Source: Prorocentrum cordatum
Lineage: Eukaryota; Sar; Dinophyceae; Prorocentrales; Prorocentraceae
NCBI GenBank assembly: GCA_963575745.1
Contig: CAUYUJ010019593.1
Span: forward strand, 643,437-707,436
Direction: 5' to 3'
DNA length: 64,000 bases
The position numbers and the translations under genes were made by a program. Under the pieces are notes generated by a model. The model was not told the origin of the DNA. It did not search any database and saw only the letters and a list, made by a program, of their open reading frames with translations. This document shows, piece after piece, positions 31,831 through 42,440 of this stretch. Positions within the stretch are counted from its first letter, which is position 1. Each line of letters starts with the position of its first letter.

Positions 31831-32730
31831 ATATACGTGCTTCACGTGCCGCATACATGGGCATATGCAGATTCACACGAACACGCATATGTTCACATAC
31901 GCACCTCGCCTAGGGGATGGAGCTCAGAGGCGATTGCTGGTGTCGCCGTTCATCTTTTCATGGCCGTCTCGGGTTTGACATCCTCAAATTATTGAAACCG
32001 AGCGCGCCCTCACGCAGATGATGACGTGAAGAAGCGCAGCTGCTTAACACATAGGCTAACATTCGTGTTTAGGCTGACGAGTGTCCATTGCACCACGTTG
32101 ACGAATGTTGCTGACGAGTATCCATCGCACGACGTTGATTGCCGCATCTTTCGAACATGCTCCTGACGTTCTCGCTTGCATCCCCTGCAAGTCCACGTGC
32201 AACCCCTCCTGGCCGACGTTCGCACTCACTTCAGAACCAGGCAACTCTGTGCATAACAAGGCTTGGTGGTCCTCCAAACATTGTGCAACATGGTTTCCAA
32301 GTCTGGAGAACAACCAAATCTTCTTACGGACATCGTCGCGCAAGCCTGTCCAACTGAAGATCCGGAAACTATTGAAAATCAGCCCTAACATGTGTAGCAA
32401 GGTCTGCTGGATGTGTAGCGAGGTCTGCTGGCCGTCCGGACAAAAACACAACTTTGTATAGCAGTGTTTGGTGGTCCTCGGTCTTCGCAAGGACGAAGAG
32501 GAAGTTGAGGACTTGATTGAAAAAGAAAGGAGGCTCACCGTGCGGGTGTCTGTCTCTCACGTTTCGCTTGGACTTGCGGTTCCTCGTTCGCGCCACCTAT
32601 TGCTGCATTTGACAGTATGCAGCGGTTGGTACACTGTGCCGTCGACTACGTTCGATTGCAATCGGCACTTTCATCTGCTGCTCGCGCCTGAGGCTCCTCT
32701 GCGCCGCCGACTTGACAGTGTGTAGTATAT
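31831..32730. other. lower-GC stretch with two small duplications, no gene seen
   Basis: TGACGAGTGTCCATTGCACC at 32077 recurs at 32113 with four changes. ATGTGTAGCAAGGTCTGCTGG is tandemly repeated at 32389 and 32410. Frames on both strands are open for up to 160 codons but show no family signal. Confidence 0.5.
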
Positions 32731-32859
32731 ACTTCTCTCTCTATATATATAGATGTGCTTCCTTCTATATGTCTTTATGTTCGTGTATGCCTCTCTCTCT
32801 CTCTCTTTATCGCCATCCTGCCTTTCTTATGCAATGGCAGGTCCATGTGGCTGTGTGCC

Positions 32860-32890
32860 ATGTGAGTGTATGTGTTTGTGTGTGTTTGTG

Positions 32891-32921
<31 letters not shown>

Positions 32922-32932
32922 CTCTGTGCGCG
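32860..32932. repeat. GT microsatellite
   Basis: (GT)n with TTTGT interruptions. Confidence 0.95.
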
Positions 32933-33086
32933 TGCCTGCCTCGGCCTCTTGCGACACTCGACCACACGCCAGAGGTGACCCTGGGCAAGCATGACCGCGC
33001 GGATTCACCGGGGGGCCTGGGCGCACGAGCCGCTGCTGCCGCTTCGCGCTCCGCGATCGGGGGACCCCTTTGTGCCCGCACCTATA

Positions 33087-33236
33087 GGGGGCCACATGCG
33101 AACCCTACCCCTACCCCCCACGATTTCTGAGGGGGAGGGTGGGGTTCACTTCGTTCGGGAGCTCCCGAGCGAAGTGAACCCCACCCTCCCCCTCAGAAAT
33201 CGCAGGGGGTAGGGGTAGGGTTCGCATGTGGCCCCC
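33087..33236. mobile_element. 150-bp near-perfect palindrome
   Basis: 75-bp arms pair about 33161/33162 with three mismatches. The ends are GGGGGCCACATGCGAACCC and its complement. TA lies directly outside both ends (33085-33086, 33237-33238). Could extrude a cruciform. Shape and TA flanks suggest a foldback mini-transposon; no ORF. Confidence 0.85.
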
Positions 33237-33244
33237 TAACCTAG

Positions 33245-33690
33245 GGTCACTCCGGCGAAAAGGTCACTCTCACGCGTGACCGAGACACCCCTTTGCCGCG
33301 AGCCCTGTTCTCTTTGGGCCGACTCTCCCCGCCCGGCTCCGTTCCCGACACCCCCGCCGTTTGGGAAGGGACCAGCGCTCCTGCGAGTGCTGATCCCTGC
33401 CAGAGACGTCCAGGGATCTCGGTCGAGCGTGCTCTCTGATCCGTGGTCGGGTTTCCCCGAGTTGTGCTCTCGTAAATCCTCGAGCTTCAGCTTCTCGATG
33501 CTGCTGGTGGTCGAGAGCCCCTGCAGTTGCGAGGCTTCTCACGACCGAACTCTCTGGCGGATGATCCCTGGACCTCTGGTGCAGGAGGGGTGGTCAGCTT
33601 CCGCGCCCGTGCGCTCACGGATGGCCGATATCATATCGCCCCAGCCGCTGGCCCCGGCGCCGCCCCCGGCCCTGGGTCCTCCACAGCCTT
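33245..33690 (-). CDS. uncharacterised coding segment with an in-frame TGA
   Basis: One minus-strand frame reads GASGWGDMISAIRERTGAEA then RGPGIIRQRVRS, meets TGA at 33539-33541, and continues in the same frame as EASQLQGLSTTSSIEKLKLE and HNSGKPDHGSESTLDRDPW. Both sides have coding-like composition. The TGA could be a nonsense mutation, an intron position, or recoding; I see no evidence for a selenocysteine element. No known domain. Confidence 0.4.
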
Positions 33691-33899
33691 GGGGGGGCCG
33701 CCCTCCGCTTCTGCCGTGCCTCGCCCGGGCCCTGGCGGGGCCCCGCGCTGCCGCCCTCCGCCCCTCCTCTCCAGTGGCCGACGCCCCTGCCCAAGCCCCG
33801 CAGCGCACTCCGCGAACGAGGCTCCCCACCTCGGAAGCGCCCCTTCTTCCTGCTGGCCGCTGCCCCGGCCCGCCCGCCCACTGGCCCCTCGGGTCCTCG

Positions 33900-34260
33900 G
33901 CCTGGTGTGCAGCCTGCCTTTACCCGACGCCGTCCTCCCACGGGCGCCCTCGACGACGCCCCCGGCGCCGTCGAGGGCGCCGCTCCCGATGCCGCTCCCT
34001 CCCCTGCCGGCTCCCGACGACGACCTCGACGCCGCTCCCTCGACGACTCGACACTGCCCCCGCCGACACTGCCGGCTCCCCACCCGAGGACGCTCCCGAC
34101 GCCGACCCCAGCGAAGCTCCTGACACCCACCGCTCATTGGGCCGAGGCCCACGCCCCGACGCTGCCCCGCGGCGCCGCTTCCTCCGAGGGTCGGAGAGCT
34201 CCCACCCCGACGCAGCCCGCGACGCCGGCCCCAGGGCCGCGTCCGGCGACAGCGGAGGAG
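33900..34260. repeat. GACGCC-type degenerate repeats, copy 1
   Basis: CCCGAGGACGCTCCCGACGCC then GAAGCTCCTGACACCC and GGGCCGAGGCCCACGCCC. The same series lies at about 34740-35110. Ser/Gly/Ala-rich minus and Pro/Asp-rich plus readings are both open. Confidence 0.6.
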
Positions 34261-34739
34261 GCCTGACGGGAGGGAGGACGGCGTGTATGCGGAAGAGCGC
34301 CCCCAATCCCGAACGCCCTCTCTAGAGGTCAAACAGTCCACCCCCATAATAACCACCGCCCCGACGCGCGAAGTCGTGGAGTAAACGCGCCCAAAGAAGG
34401 AATCGAACAGGCTAAGGCTGTTCAGTGAACGCCGACGGCCGTTTAGTAAACGCCAGTTGTCTGGTCAGGGTTGTTTTTCCTCCCTTGGCTCTCACTCTCA
34501 CCCGCCACGCCCACGAGGGGCATGGGGCCCGCAGGTGCGCTGTCTGCCGCGCGGCACAGGCCGCACAGGCTTCTCGGCGTGTGCGTGGTGCGGGGGTGGA
34601 CGCCCGGAGCCCATCGACGCCCGCGCTCGCCACGCGGCCGCCCCCCAGCGTGAGCGAGCCGCAGCGAGCCCCCAGTGCGGGCGGCGGCGCCACGCCCGAG
34701 ACCCCGTCACCGGGCTCACCCTCCCACCCCGCCTTAGGA

Positions 34740-35110
34740 GCTCACCCTAGCGCGGACGCGGTCCCTGACGCCCCCGCCCCGCGCGTCCCGCCCGACTCTC
34801 CGCCGGACTCCGTTCCCGACGCCGTCGCGCCACGTGCTCCGTATACGACGCCCCCGACGCCGTCCAGGATGGACGACGCCCCCTCGCGGGCTGGCTCCCG
34901 ACGGCGACCCCGACGCAGTCCCGACGACGCCCACGACGCTGCCCCTGACGACGCTCCTGCCTCCCGCCCGAGGACGCTCCCGACGCCGACCCCGACGACG
35001 CTCCTGGCACCCCCCCCCCTTTACTGGGCCGACGCCCACGCCCAGGCACTGCACCCGACGTTGCTCCCGACAACCGCCCCGGCGCCGTTCCCTGCCAGGG
35101 TCGGCGCCCA
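34740..35110. repeat. GACGCC-type degenerate repeats, copy 2
   Basis: Second copy of the 33.9-34.3 kb block, about 890 bp away, about 80 percent identical in the best part (34970-35060 against 34080-34170). Confidence 0.6.
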
Positions 35111-35594
35111 CTGCCCCGGATCGATCGGCCCGCGGCGCTGGCGCCGAAGCCCCGCGCCCTCCGCGGCGGCCTCGGGCCTGGGCGCCGCGCGCGGGGCCCC
35201 GTCCCTGCAGAGCGCCCCCGCCCATCCCACCTCGGGAGCCGACCGCCGAGCGGGCGAGCCCCCGACGCCCCTGCTGACCATGGGCCGCACCCTGGCTGGA
35301 GCACCGGGAGCCCCCCTCCATCTCGGCGTGCCGACCCCTCCGCCAGCACACCTCGCAGCTGACCTGCCAGCGCTGCCCTCCCCTGCGGGCCACGCCCTCC
35401 CCGGCCGGGCTCGATGTCCCGGGCAGGCCCCCCCGCGGGGATCGCCTCGAGGCTGCGCCACCCGGCGTGCGCGCCGGTCCTCGCCCTGGCGCTCGTCGCC
35501 TCGCGGCCCGCCGGCCCTCCCCGGGCGGTGGCGTGGCCGCCCTCTCGCGGGGCTGGCCTCCCTGCGATGCCGCAGGGCGGCCGCCGCGCCGCCT
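35111..35594. other. GC-rich stretch, no secure gene
   Basis: All frames on both strands are long and Pro/Arg/Gly-rich. No choice between them is justified. Confidence 0.3.
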
Positions 35595-35812
35595 CCTCCT
35601 CCCCCTCCTCCCCCTCCTCCCCCTCCTCCCCCTCCTCCTCCTCCATCTCCTCCTCCTCCTCCTCTGCCTCCTCCTCCTCCTCCTCCTCCCTCCTCCTCCT
35701 CTCCTCCTCCTCCTCCTCCTCCTCCTCCTCCTCCTCCTCCTCCTCCTCCTCGATCCTCCTCCTCCTCCTCCTCCTCCTCCTCCTCCTCCTCCTCCTCCTC
35801 CTCCTCCTCCAC
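35595..35812. repeat. CTC triplet microsatellite (~215 bp)
   Basis: (CTC)n, long uninterrupted stretches. Confidence 0.97.
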
Positions 35813-36049
35813 CCACGGGCCCCTCGGCCCGCTCGCGTCCGCTCCCGGAGACGGCTTCCGCCCAGCGGAGGCCCCGGCCTCGGAGGAACCAGCGCGAGAG
35901 CGATTCCACAGCTGGTCGGCACTCTGCCGGCAGTGTCTGTTGGCGCAAGCTTCGCGCGCGATGGCAGGAACTGGCCTCCGCTCTCGCCTCGCCCGTTCTC
36001 TGGCTCGAGTTTGCCTCCCTGGCCTCCTATATAGCAAGGGCGCGCGATG

Positions 36050-36400
36050 AGGACGCAGGGGCATCGGACGCCCATCTCGAAGCTCTTCGAGCGGGGCGCG
36101 GCCAGCGAAAGCGGCGAAGGATGGACCGAGGAGGCGAGGAGGCACGAGTACCCGTGGGAAGGTTGCCCATCCTTACTATGCGGGTCTACTGTATGGTCAT
36201 GGCTGTGGATGCCATGACAATGGACACCCTAACAGTCCTATCCTTTGATAACAGATGTGCCTAACATGTACACAGCATATTATAACAACGTTTGAAACAT
36301 GTTTGTCATTTATAGAAAAAACATAGCTCAACCACATGTGAAACATCTGTCAGACATCTGGAAATCACTTGGCAGCATGCTTCCCCTCCACCAATCGACT
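36050..36400. other. mixed sequence with half of an inverted-repeat element
   Basis: GCCCATCCTTACTATGCGGG then TCTACTGTAT at 36166-36195 matches the terminal repeat of the element at 63114-63292. TCATGGC/GCCATGA forms a small hairpin at 36197-36218. The rest is lower GC without genes. Confidence 0.45.
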
Positions 36401-36409
36401 TCCACGAGG

Positions 36410-36830
36410 TCAGGGACGTGTGCCGCCGCCCCGCCCGCAGGCCGCGCCCTGCCCCCGCGCCCCGCCCGCCCCGCCCGCAGGCCGCGCCCAGCCTCCGCCT
36501 CGCCCGCCCTGGGCGCGGCGCGCCGCTCGCTCGCCGCGCCCCCCCCCGCCCTCGCCCGCCGCCCCCTCGCGCTCGCTCGCCCCCGCTGCCCAGCCATCGA
36601 GGCCCCGCCGCCCCGCCCTGCCACCGCCGCCCCTGCGACCGCCGCCTCCCCGCCGAGCCGTGCCCGCGCCCGGCGCCCGCCTGGCGCGGCGCGCCCCTCG
36701 CACGCCGTGCCGCCCGGTGAGGGGCCGGCCGCCCCGGCCTGCTGCGCCCTGCCCTCGTCTCTGGCAGCCCGGCGCGTGCGCGGGCCCCGGGCCCCGCGCA
36801 GGCGCCTCCGACGCCGTGGCGTGTCGCCCA
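36410..36830. other. CGCCCCGCC-rich stretch
   Basis: Tandem-like CCGCCCGCAGGCCGCGCCC near 36425-36495, then very GC-rich sequence open in most frames. No gene claimed. Confidence 0.4.
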
Positions 36831-36865
36831 CCCGCGACGGCCGGAAGGAGGGTGCGTGCGTGTGG

Positions 36866-36866
<1 letters not shown>

Positions 36867-36901
<35 letters not shown>
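36867..36901. repeat. GA microsatellite
   Basis: (GA)17 or so. Confidence 0.95.
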
Positions 36902-36903
<2 letters not shown>

Positions 36904-37032
36904 AGGTTCTTCTCATGACTTGTCACTTTCTCGCCTTGAACTGTTGTGCCGTTCCGCCTCCCTGTCTCGCTGACAAGCCCACCACTTCTTTCCAACAAGC
37001 AAGTCGGTACGCGTCGCTTTTATGAAAGGCGT

Positions 37033-37407
37033 ATGGCTTCACCCTCGCTCTTAGTTTCGCTATCGATCTCGCTCCTGACTCCCGGTGGACTTCTAGGCCA
37101 CGCTGCAGAATTGGCTCTCAGTGCATCGGTTGCCTCGCTTTCGCTGTCTTCCCTCAGCGGTTCTCGCTACCTTGCCGAGACGCGTAATGCGGTGATGGAG
37201 CAGGACATCATCGTCATGATCGTCATTATCGCCATAGTAATCGCCATAGTCATTATCGTCGTCGTCAGCAGTATCTTCATGCCCACCGTTATACATCCGT
37301 ATGGGTGCCCTTGGTCACCACCTAAACTCTCGGAAGCATCGGGTCTCATGGTGCGAGGCATGGCATGGCTGGCGAAACACGTGAAACCTCTCACCATCAC
37401 CGTCTGA
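37033..37407 (+). CDS. doubtful small membrane-protein ORF
   Basis: ATG at 37033 gives 124 codons with one strongly hydrophobic run (IIVMIVIIAIVIAIVIIVVV) that would be a membrane helix. That run is encoded by an ATC/GTC/ATT near-repeat, so it may be a microsatellite artefact. It lies tail to tail with the PPR gene at 37457. Confidence 0.2.
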   Translation: MASPSLLVSLSISLLTPGGLLGHAAELALSASVASLSLSSLSGSRYLAETRNAVMEQDIIVMIVIIAIVIAIVIIVVVSSIFMPTVIHPYGCPWSPPKLSEASGLMVRGMAWLAKHVKPLTITV

Positions 37408-37456
37408 ATGTTTGGATCTGACATCCAAAGGGGATGCGGAAGGGTCTCTCGTTTAC

Positions 37457-38011
37457 TCAGACGTTTCTTGCATCTGGCTCCAACCTCACCTCCCACGATT
37501 CCCAGAGCAATGACAGCGCTTGCTCCCACTGCCCAGCTGTAGCGCACGCCTTGACTCCGGCGTTATAAATGAGGAGGTTTGGCTCGAAGGGCTCCTCGGA
37601 GAAATCAATCAGAAATGACAACGCTCGTTGCCATTGTCCGCCCCTATCACACGCGCCGATTGCAACATTATAGCTGATGACATCTGCTTCCACACAAGCT
37701 TCCCGAAACCAATCGAATAGCATCAATGCGTGCTGCCACTGTCCGCTTTTGGCACAGGCTCTGATTCCACTATTATGGCAAACGACGTCCAGCTTCAGCT
37801 TCGCATCCTGCACCTCCAGAAGCAGCGACAACGCTTGCTGCCACTGCCCGCTGATCCCACACGCACTGACCCCGCCGTTGATGCCAATCGAATCTAGCTC
37901 CACGCCCACCTGCCGCGACTCGCGAAGCAATGACAGCGCATGTTGCCACTGCCCACCTTTCTCACACGCGCTGACTCCGACGTTGTAGCTGACCGCCACA
38001 AACCCACGCAT
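37457..38011 (-). CDS. PPR repeat protein (five repeats)
   Basis: ATG at 38009-38011 (MRGFVAVSYNVGVSACEKGG), five 35-residue PPR repeats, and a stop four residues after the last (LEPDARNV). The residue 5/35 pairs are N-D in four repeats and N-N in one, which by the plant PPR code predicts a U-rich target with one C or U. No organelle-targeting N-terminus is present, so an upstream exon is likely. A MITE sits 56 bp upstream of the ATG. Confidence 0.75.
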   Translation of the reverse strand: MRGFVAVSYNVGVSACEKGGQWQHALSLLRESRQVGVELDSIGINGGVSACGISGQWQQALSLLLEVQDAKLKLDVVCHNSGIRACAKSGQWQHALMLFDWFREACVEADVISYNVAIGACDRGGQWQRALSFLIDFSEEPFEPNLLIYNAGVKACATAGQWEQALSLLWESWEVRLEPDARNV

Positions 38012-38066
38012 GAACTTTCACCCGCCAAATACTGCGCAATGAAGAAGCATTGGACTCACAAGGTTA

Positions 38067-38220
38067 GGTCGGGCCTGTCCCCCTACATGGGGATTTTCGA
38101 CGAAAAATAAGACATAGTCAAACAATAACCCAAAATGGTCAAACAAATACTCAAAAACAGTCCCCAAACTATTTGTTATATAATTTTTGAATATTCCCCC
38201 TGTAGAGGGACAGGCCCGAC
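38067..38220. mobile_element. 154-bp MITE with TTA target duplication
   Basis: Inverted ends GGTCGGGCCTGTCCCCCTAC and its complement (about 25 of 28 positions), an AT-rich interior (ATAAGACATAGTCAAAC...TTGTTATATAATTTTTG), and TTA directly flanking both sides (38064-38066 and 38221-38223). A 3-bp TTA/TAA duplication is the PIF/Harbinger signature. No coding capacity. Confidence 0.75.
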
Positions 38221-38229
38221 TTAATCATA

Positions 38230-38640
38230 AGGTTTGGGCATGGGGCTCAGGGGGGCACCAAGGTCCGCGGGGAGGGCACAAAGGAATAGTGCTTCATGCA
38301 CGCACGCACACAAGACTACGTCCAGCAGTGCATTCGCCAACAGGCTCCGAACAAGCTCCGCCCGACGACGTGCACTGGTCACGCGGGGGCTGCACTGTAG
38401 AGACTGTTCCTTCGGCTTCGTCTGCAGATGCGACGACTACGGCGCCGATCAGCAAGCACAGGGAAGCGTACCGTGGCCGCGACTGTAGACGAACGGGGCG
38501 ACGTGGAACCTCGCGGCGCCCGCCTGCTCTGTCTGACTTCCTCCTGTGTGCCCCGATGTGCTGTGGTGCCGCTGCACTGCTACCTGGGCAACAGAGGCAC
38601 AAAACACCTTACACACCTAAGTCTTTGGAGGTCCCAGCGA
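38230..38640. other. no secure gene
   Basis: Open frames on both strands, none with a recognisable domain. Confidence 0.35.
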
Positions 38641-38643
38641 ATC

Positions 38644-38726
38644 TCTTGGATCGGCACTGGATTCCCCTCTCTGGAGCACAGAGCGCGTCAGGGGCGCCGC
38701 CAGGGGGGCCCAGCGCCGATCCAAGA
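38644..38726. repeat. 83-bp element with 17-bp inverted ends
   Basis: TCTTGGATCGGCACTGG at 38644-38660 pairs with CCAGCGCCGATCCAAGA at 38710-38726 with one mismatch. Confidence 0.65.
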
Positions 38727-39117
38727 AATATGCGCGGACTTTTCGAGAAACTATGTTTATGTCACGTGTTGTTCTTCGAATCAAGTTGATCCTGCCCGGA
38801 GTGCGCCCTCCGCTGTCCGCTCCTCCGAGGCGTCCTTTTTTCTTTCCCTGCCCCTTGCCGCCATTTCGCTATCTGCCAGCCCCGCCTGGCCTCCTCGATC
38901 TAAGCGAACGCCAGATGCGCGGCTAAAAGCGGTGTGCCCCCATGTGACGGGTTCTGGAATCCAACCAGATAGCAACATTCCTGGAGGGGGGGGGCGGATT
39001 TTCGTTTCCGCCAGCTCCCGCTGGATTCCTTCGTGGCAGCTGCGCAGGGGCACTGCAAAGCGAATTGGCTGGCATGCAGGAGGAGGGAAAAGGAAAAGCG
39101 GGGCGGCCGCGGGGGGG

Positions 39118-39240
39118 GGGGGGCGTTCCCCAGACATGCGACGCCTTGATTTTTCAAACAGGGGTCCCCGGAAAACCCGACCCTTTTCCCAGAGCCGTAT
39201 TGTCATCCCGAGTGGTATGTTTGACAGTCCCGGGGACCAG
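39118..39240 (-). repeat. dispersed coding-like repeat, copy 1
   Basis: CAGACATGCGA...GATTTTTCAAACAGGGG...TTTTCCCAGAGCCG...CATCCCGA aligns with 59153-59265 and 59650-59760. All three read on the minus strand as variants of GKGRVFRGPLFEK (G-DFRGPRIDTIF, GLLGPRIEKLYL). Probably a piece of a mobile-element ORF or a recurrent spacer. Confidence 0.5.
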
Positions 39241-39417
39241 CTGGATCGGCAAAGGATACCACCTTCGCCCTCATCGGAGAAGCAGTCCTCCAGGGGCTGA
39301 AATCTCCTGGACACATTCCTTGACCAACGTCCCCACCGTATACATCTTGCGCATATACATAGCGAGTTCCAGAAACCCTGAACTCAACCTGCTATTGCCA
39401 CGAACCCCGACCTTGGA

Positions 39418-39700
39418 GGTGAGCTCAGCATGCTTCCATGCGAGTCTCCTGCCGAAGCAGGGGCATGGGTGCACAACGTCGGGGTGAAGAACCTGGCGGA
39501 AGTCCTGGGCAGAGCTGTCCGGTGGGACAGGGGGCCGAGAAAACGACGGTGCGTCTTGGGGGTGAGCCCAGCACGCGAACATGGGAGCCACGATGTGAAC
39601 TCAGCACGCGTCCATGCGAACCACCGGCCAAAGGGGGGATGGGACCACAACGCCGGGATGAAGAAGCTGACGGGCGAAAGAATGGAATTGTGGGGCTCTG
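39418..39700. repeat. two ~90-bp direct repeats
   Basis: GTGARCTCAGCAYGCKTCCATGCGA...CACAACGYCGGGRTGAAGAA occurs at 39418 and 39595, with a partial copy at about 39560. Confidence 0.65.
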
Positions 39701-39779
39701 CAGGCTTCTGTAAACTCTGAGGAATCGTTGGGGGTGGTGTCGGGTGGGCCCTGAGTTGACATGGAAAGAGGTGCTGTCG

Positions 39780-40900
39780 GGCCTCTTGGGCCATCGGGGA
39801 GCATCGGGAAGCCGAAGAAGTGGAAATGCAAAAAACATCGAAAAACCTTCAGGACACGTGTGACATTTGCCTCGCTGGGCCCTCTTGGAGGCCCTCCTGA
39901 AGGCGTTCTGGGCGGTGCAGGAGGCTTAGTGGCCCATTTTGAAACCATCTTGGGCGTCTTGGACCGATCTCTCGGCGACTTCGTGCCCTCTTGGACCATC
40001 TTGCGGGCCATGGGGCCTCTCTTAGGGCGTTCCTGGCGCCTTCTTAGGACAGTCGTGGAGGCCTCCCGGGGGCCGTTGGGGCTTTCCTCGGGCACGCTTT
40101 GGGGCCTCTTGGGCTTGTGAATTCGTCGGAAAGCCGAAGAAATGGAAATGCGAAAAACATTGACCACATGTTGGGAAAATTATGATTTTCGCCTTTCCGC
40201 GCTCTCTTGGAGGCCGTCCTGGAGGCCTCTTGGGCGGTCCTGGGGATTTCGTGGCCCATTTTGAAACCACCTTGAGCGTCTTGGACCGGTCTTTCGGTGA
40301 CTGGTAGCCCTCTTGGACCATCTTGCGGCCCATTGTGCCTCTCTGAGGGCGTTCCGGGCGCCTTCTTGGGGCAGTCTTGGAGGCCTCCCGAGGCGTCTTG
40401 GGGGGTCTCGTCGTCCGTGTGGACGTTCTCGCGGGGGCCGTCGGGACTGTCCTGGTGCGCGCGTGGGGGTCTCTTGGGCTTCTGCACGCGTGGGAAGCCG
40501 AAGAAGTGGAAATGCGGGAAGCATCGACAAACCTTCAGGACATGCGTGACATTTGCCTTGCGGGGCCCTCTTGGAGGCCCTCCTGAAGGCGTCTTTGGCA
40601 GTCCAGGGGGCTTAGTGGCCCATTTTGAAACAATCTTGAGCGTCTTGGACCGATCTCTCGGCGACTTCGTGCCCTCTTGGACCATCTTGCGGGCCATGGG
40701 GCCTCTCTTAGGGCGTTCCCGGCGCCTTCGTGGGCAGTCTTGGAGGCCTCCCGAGCCGTCTTGGGGGGTCTCGTCGTCCGTGTGGGCGCTCTCGCGGGGG
40801 CCATTGGGGCTGTCCTGGGGCACGCTTTGGGGCCTCTTGGGCGTCTGGGAGCATGGGGAAGCCGAAGAAATAGAAATGGCAAAAACCTTCTTCCGCCGGC
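39780..40900. repeat. 320-365-bp satellite, three units plus part
   Basis: Each unit starts at GAAGCCGAAGAAGTGGAAATG (39810, 40130, 40493, 40858) and contains CTTGGACCGATCTCTCGGCG and CCTCTTGGACCATCTTGCGG. The minus strand keeps long frames (RDRSKTLKIVSKWATKPPG) but with shifts between units, so it is treated as repeat. Confidence 0.8.
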
Positions 40901-41250
40901 ATTCCGCCCGTGGCCGGGGCCAGGTTTCGGGGGTCCCCTCAGCCTCCCTAGGGGGACACTAAACGGGACCCCCCCAGCAATGTCGGGGCAGAATGTTGTC
41001 ATTTCTAAATGGGAATGCCACCTCTTCGGCCCTCGAAGACGAAGTACTTTATATGGACTGCCTCGACGGACAATGCACTCGCATCCACTCCACACAACCA
41101 CCGTCGTCAATGCACTTCCACCTTGTTCTCGCCGCCTCGCGCTTCACCTAAACGGGTGTGCTGTTCGTTACGACAATGGCATTGTCTGCAGGGACTCCTT
41201 CCCAATGTATTCCGACGGAGCCTACCAGGCCTCGACTGGCAAGACAATGA
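40901..41250. other. no gene identified
   Basis: Unique-looking sequence between the satellite and a possible exon. No convincing frame. Confidence 0.35.
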
Positions 41251-41254
41251 CTCA

Positions 41255-41530
41255 GCAGACTCGGCCGCTTGACCGACGCCAGATCTCCAATTGGCATCCT
41301 CCTTGAACCGCTTGAGCGCCTCCTGCACCTCGCGCGCAACGCCTGGCCCACCCGCGGCAACGCGAGCGGGCGCGGCGAGCCCCGACGCCGCGCGCCCCCG
41401 GGCGCCCCCGCGAGCCTCGGACCACCGCTCCGCCGCGGCGGCGCGGCCGCCGCAGAGCGAAGGGCCGCGCAGCCCCGATGCAGCAAGCCTCGCCGAGCTG
41501 GGTCTGGACGACCGGTTGGGCGTTGTGTGC
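41255..41530 (-). CDS. possible uncharacterised exon
   Basis: A minus-strand frame with almost all G/C third positions reads AAAERWSEARGGARGRAA then VAREVQEALKRFKEDANWRS. Helical and Ala/Arg/Glu-rich. No domain, ends not defined. Confidence 0.3.
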
Positions 41531-41799
41531 GTGCAGCAGGCCATGCAAGAGGCGAGGCCGCCCCGGCGCGCAGAAGGGAAGGCTCTCCTCCCCGGAGGCT
41601 GTGGCAGGAGGGGTGCGGTGGTGGTGGGGGTGCACGGGGGGGGGGGGGTATGGTGGCGCAGCGGAACGACAAGGGGGGGAGACGAGCCGCAGCCCTCAGT
41701 GGTGGTGAGGGGCGGGGCGATCGGGGGACGGCCACAGGGAGAAAAAACCTCCCCCCCCCCCTGGCAAGTACCCCCCAGCCGTTGCCCCTGAAGCGGGGG

Positions 41800-42028
41800 T
41801 CCTCCTCCTCCTCCTCCTCCTCCTCCTCCTCCTCCTCCTCCTCCTCCTCCTCCTCCTCCTCCTCCCTCCTCCCCTCCTCCTCCTCCTCCTCCTCCTCCTC
41901 CTCCTCCTCCTCCTCCTCCTCCTCCTCCTCCTCCTCCTCCTCCTCCTCCTCCCCCACCTCCTCCTCCTCGTCCTCGTCCTCGTCCTCCTCCTCCTCCTCC
42001 TCCTCCTCCTCCTCCTCCTCCTCTTCCT
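41800..42028. repeat. CTC triplet microsatellite (~230 bp)
   Basis: (CTC)n with a TCGTCC interlude near 41970. Confidence 0.97.
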
Positions 42029-42440
42029 GGTGAACACTGACACGGGGGTGGTGAGCAGAGCGAGCGGCGCGCAGCTTGGAGGTGCTCGAGCGGCTCGGAG
42101 GCGCTCCGCACCTCGCTGCGCTGGGCGTCCTCTTGCCTGGGCTGGCACCTGCGGAGCGCGGGTAATTCTCGCGCTGGCCAGTGTGGCTGCAAGCAGGGGT
42201 AGCTTGGACCGCGCCACGAGCAGGAGCTTGGACTGGAGCAGCACGGACGGAGTCGTCCGAGAACGAGGGTTGGCGTTGTCGCACGAAAGCCGCAGAGAGC
42301 CGCCGAAGCCCGATACAAGTACACAGGTACACTTCAAACGTCAGGACAAGTGGGCCAGCATGTGCTGCAGCCTCGTACCGCGGCGCGGCGCCGAGCGTCT
42401 TGGTGTGACTACTCAGCTCTGAGCCGAAGCGGCCCTTCTT

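Noticed and set aside
33095-33120. Telomere-like CCCTACCCCTACCCC
   Set aside because: Only two imperfect units, part of the palindrome arms; dinoflagellate telomeres are TTTAGGG.
34425-36145. Long plus- and minus-strand ORFs of 370-540 codons
   Set aside because: All frames are open because of GC-rich repeats and a CTC microsatellite; no frame has a domain.
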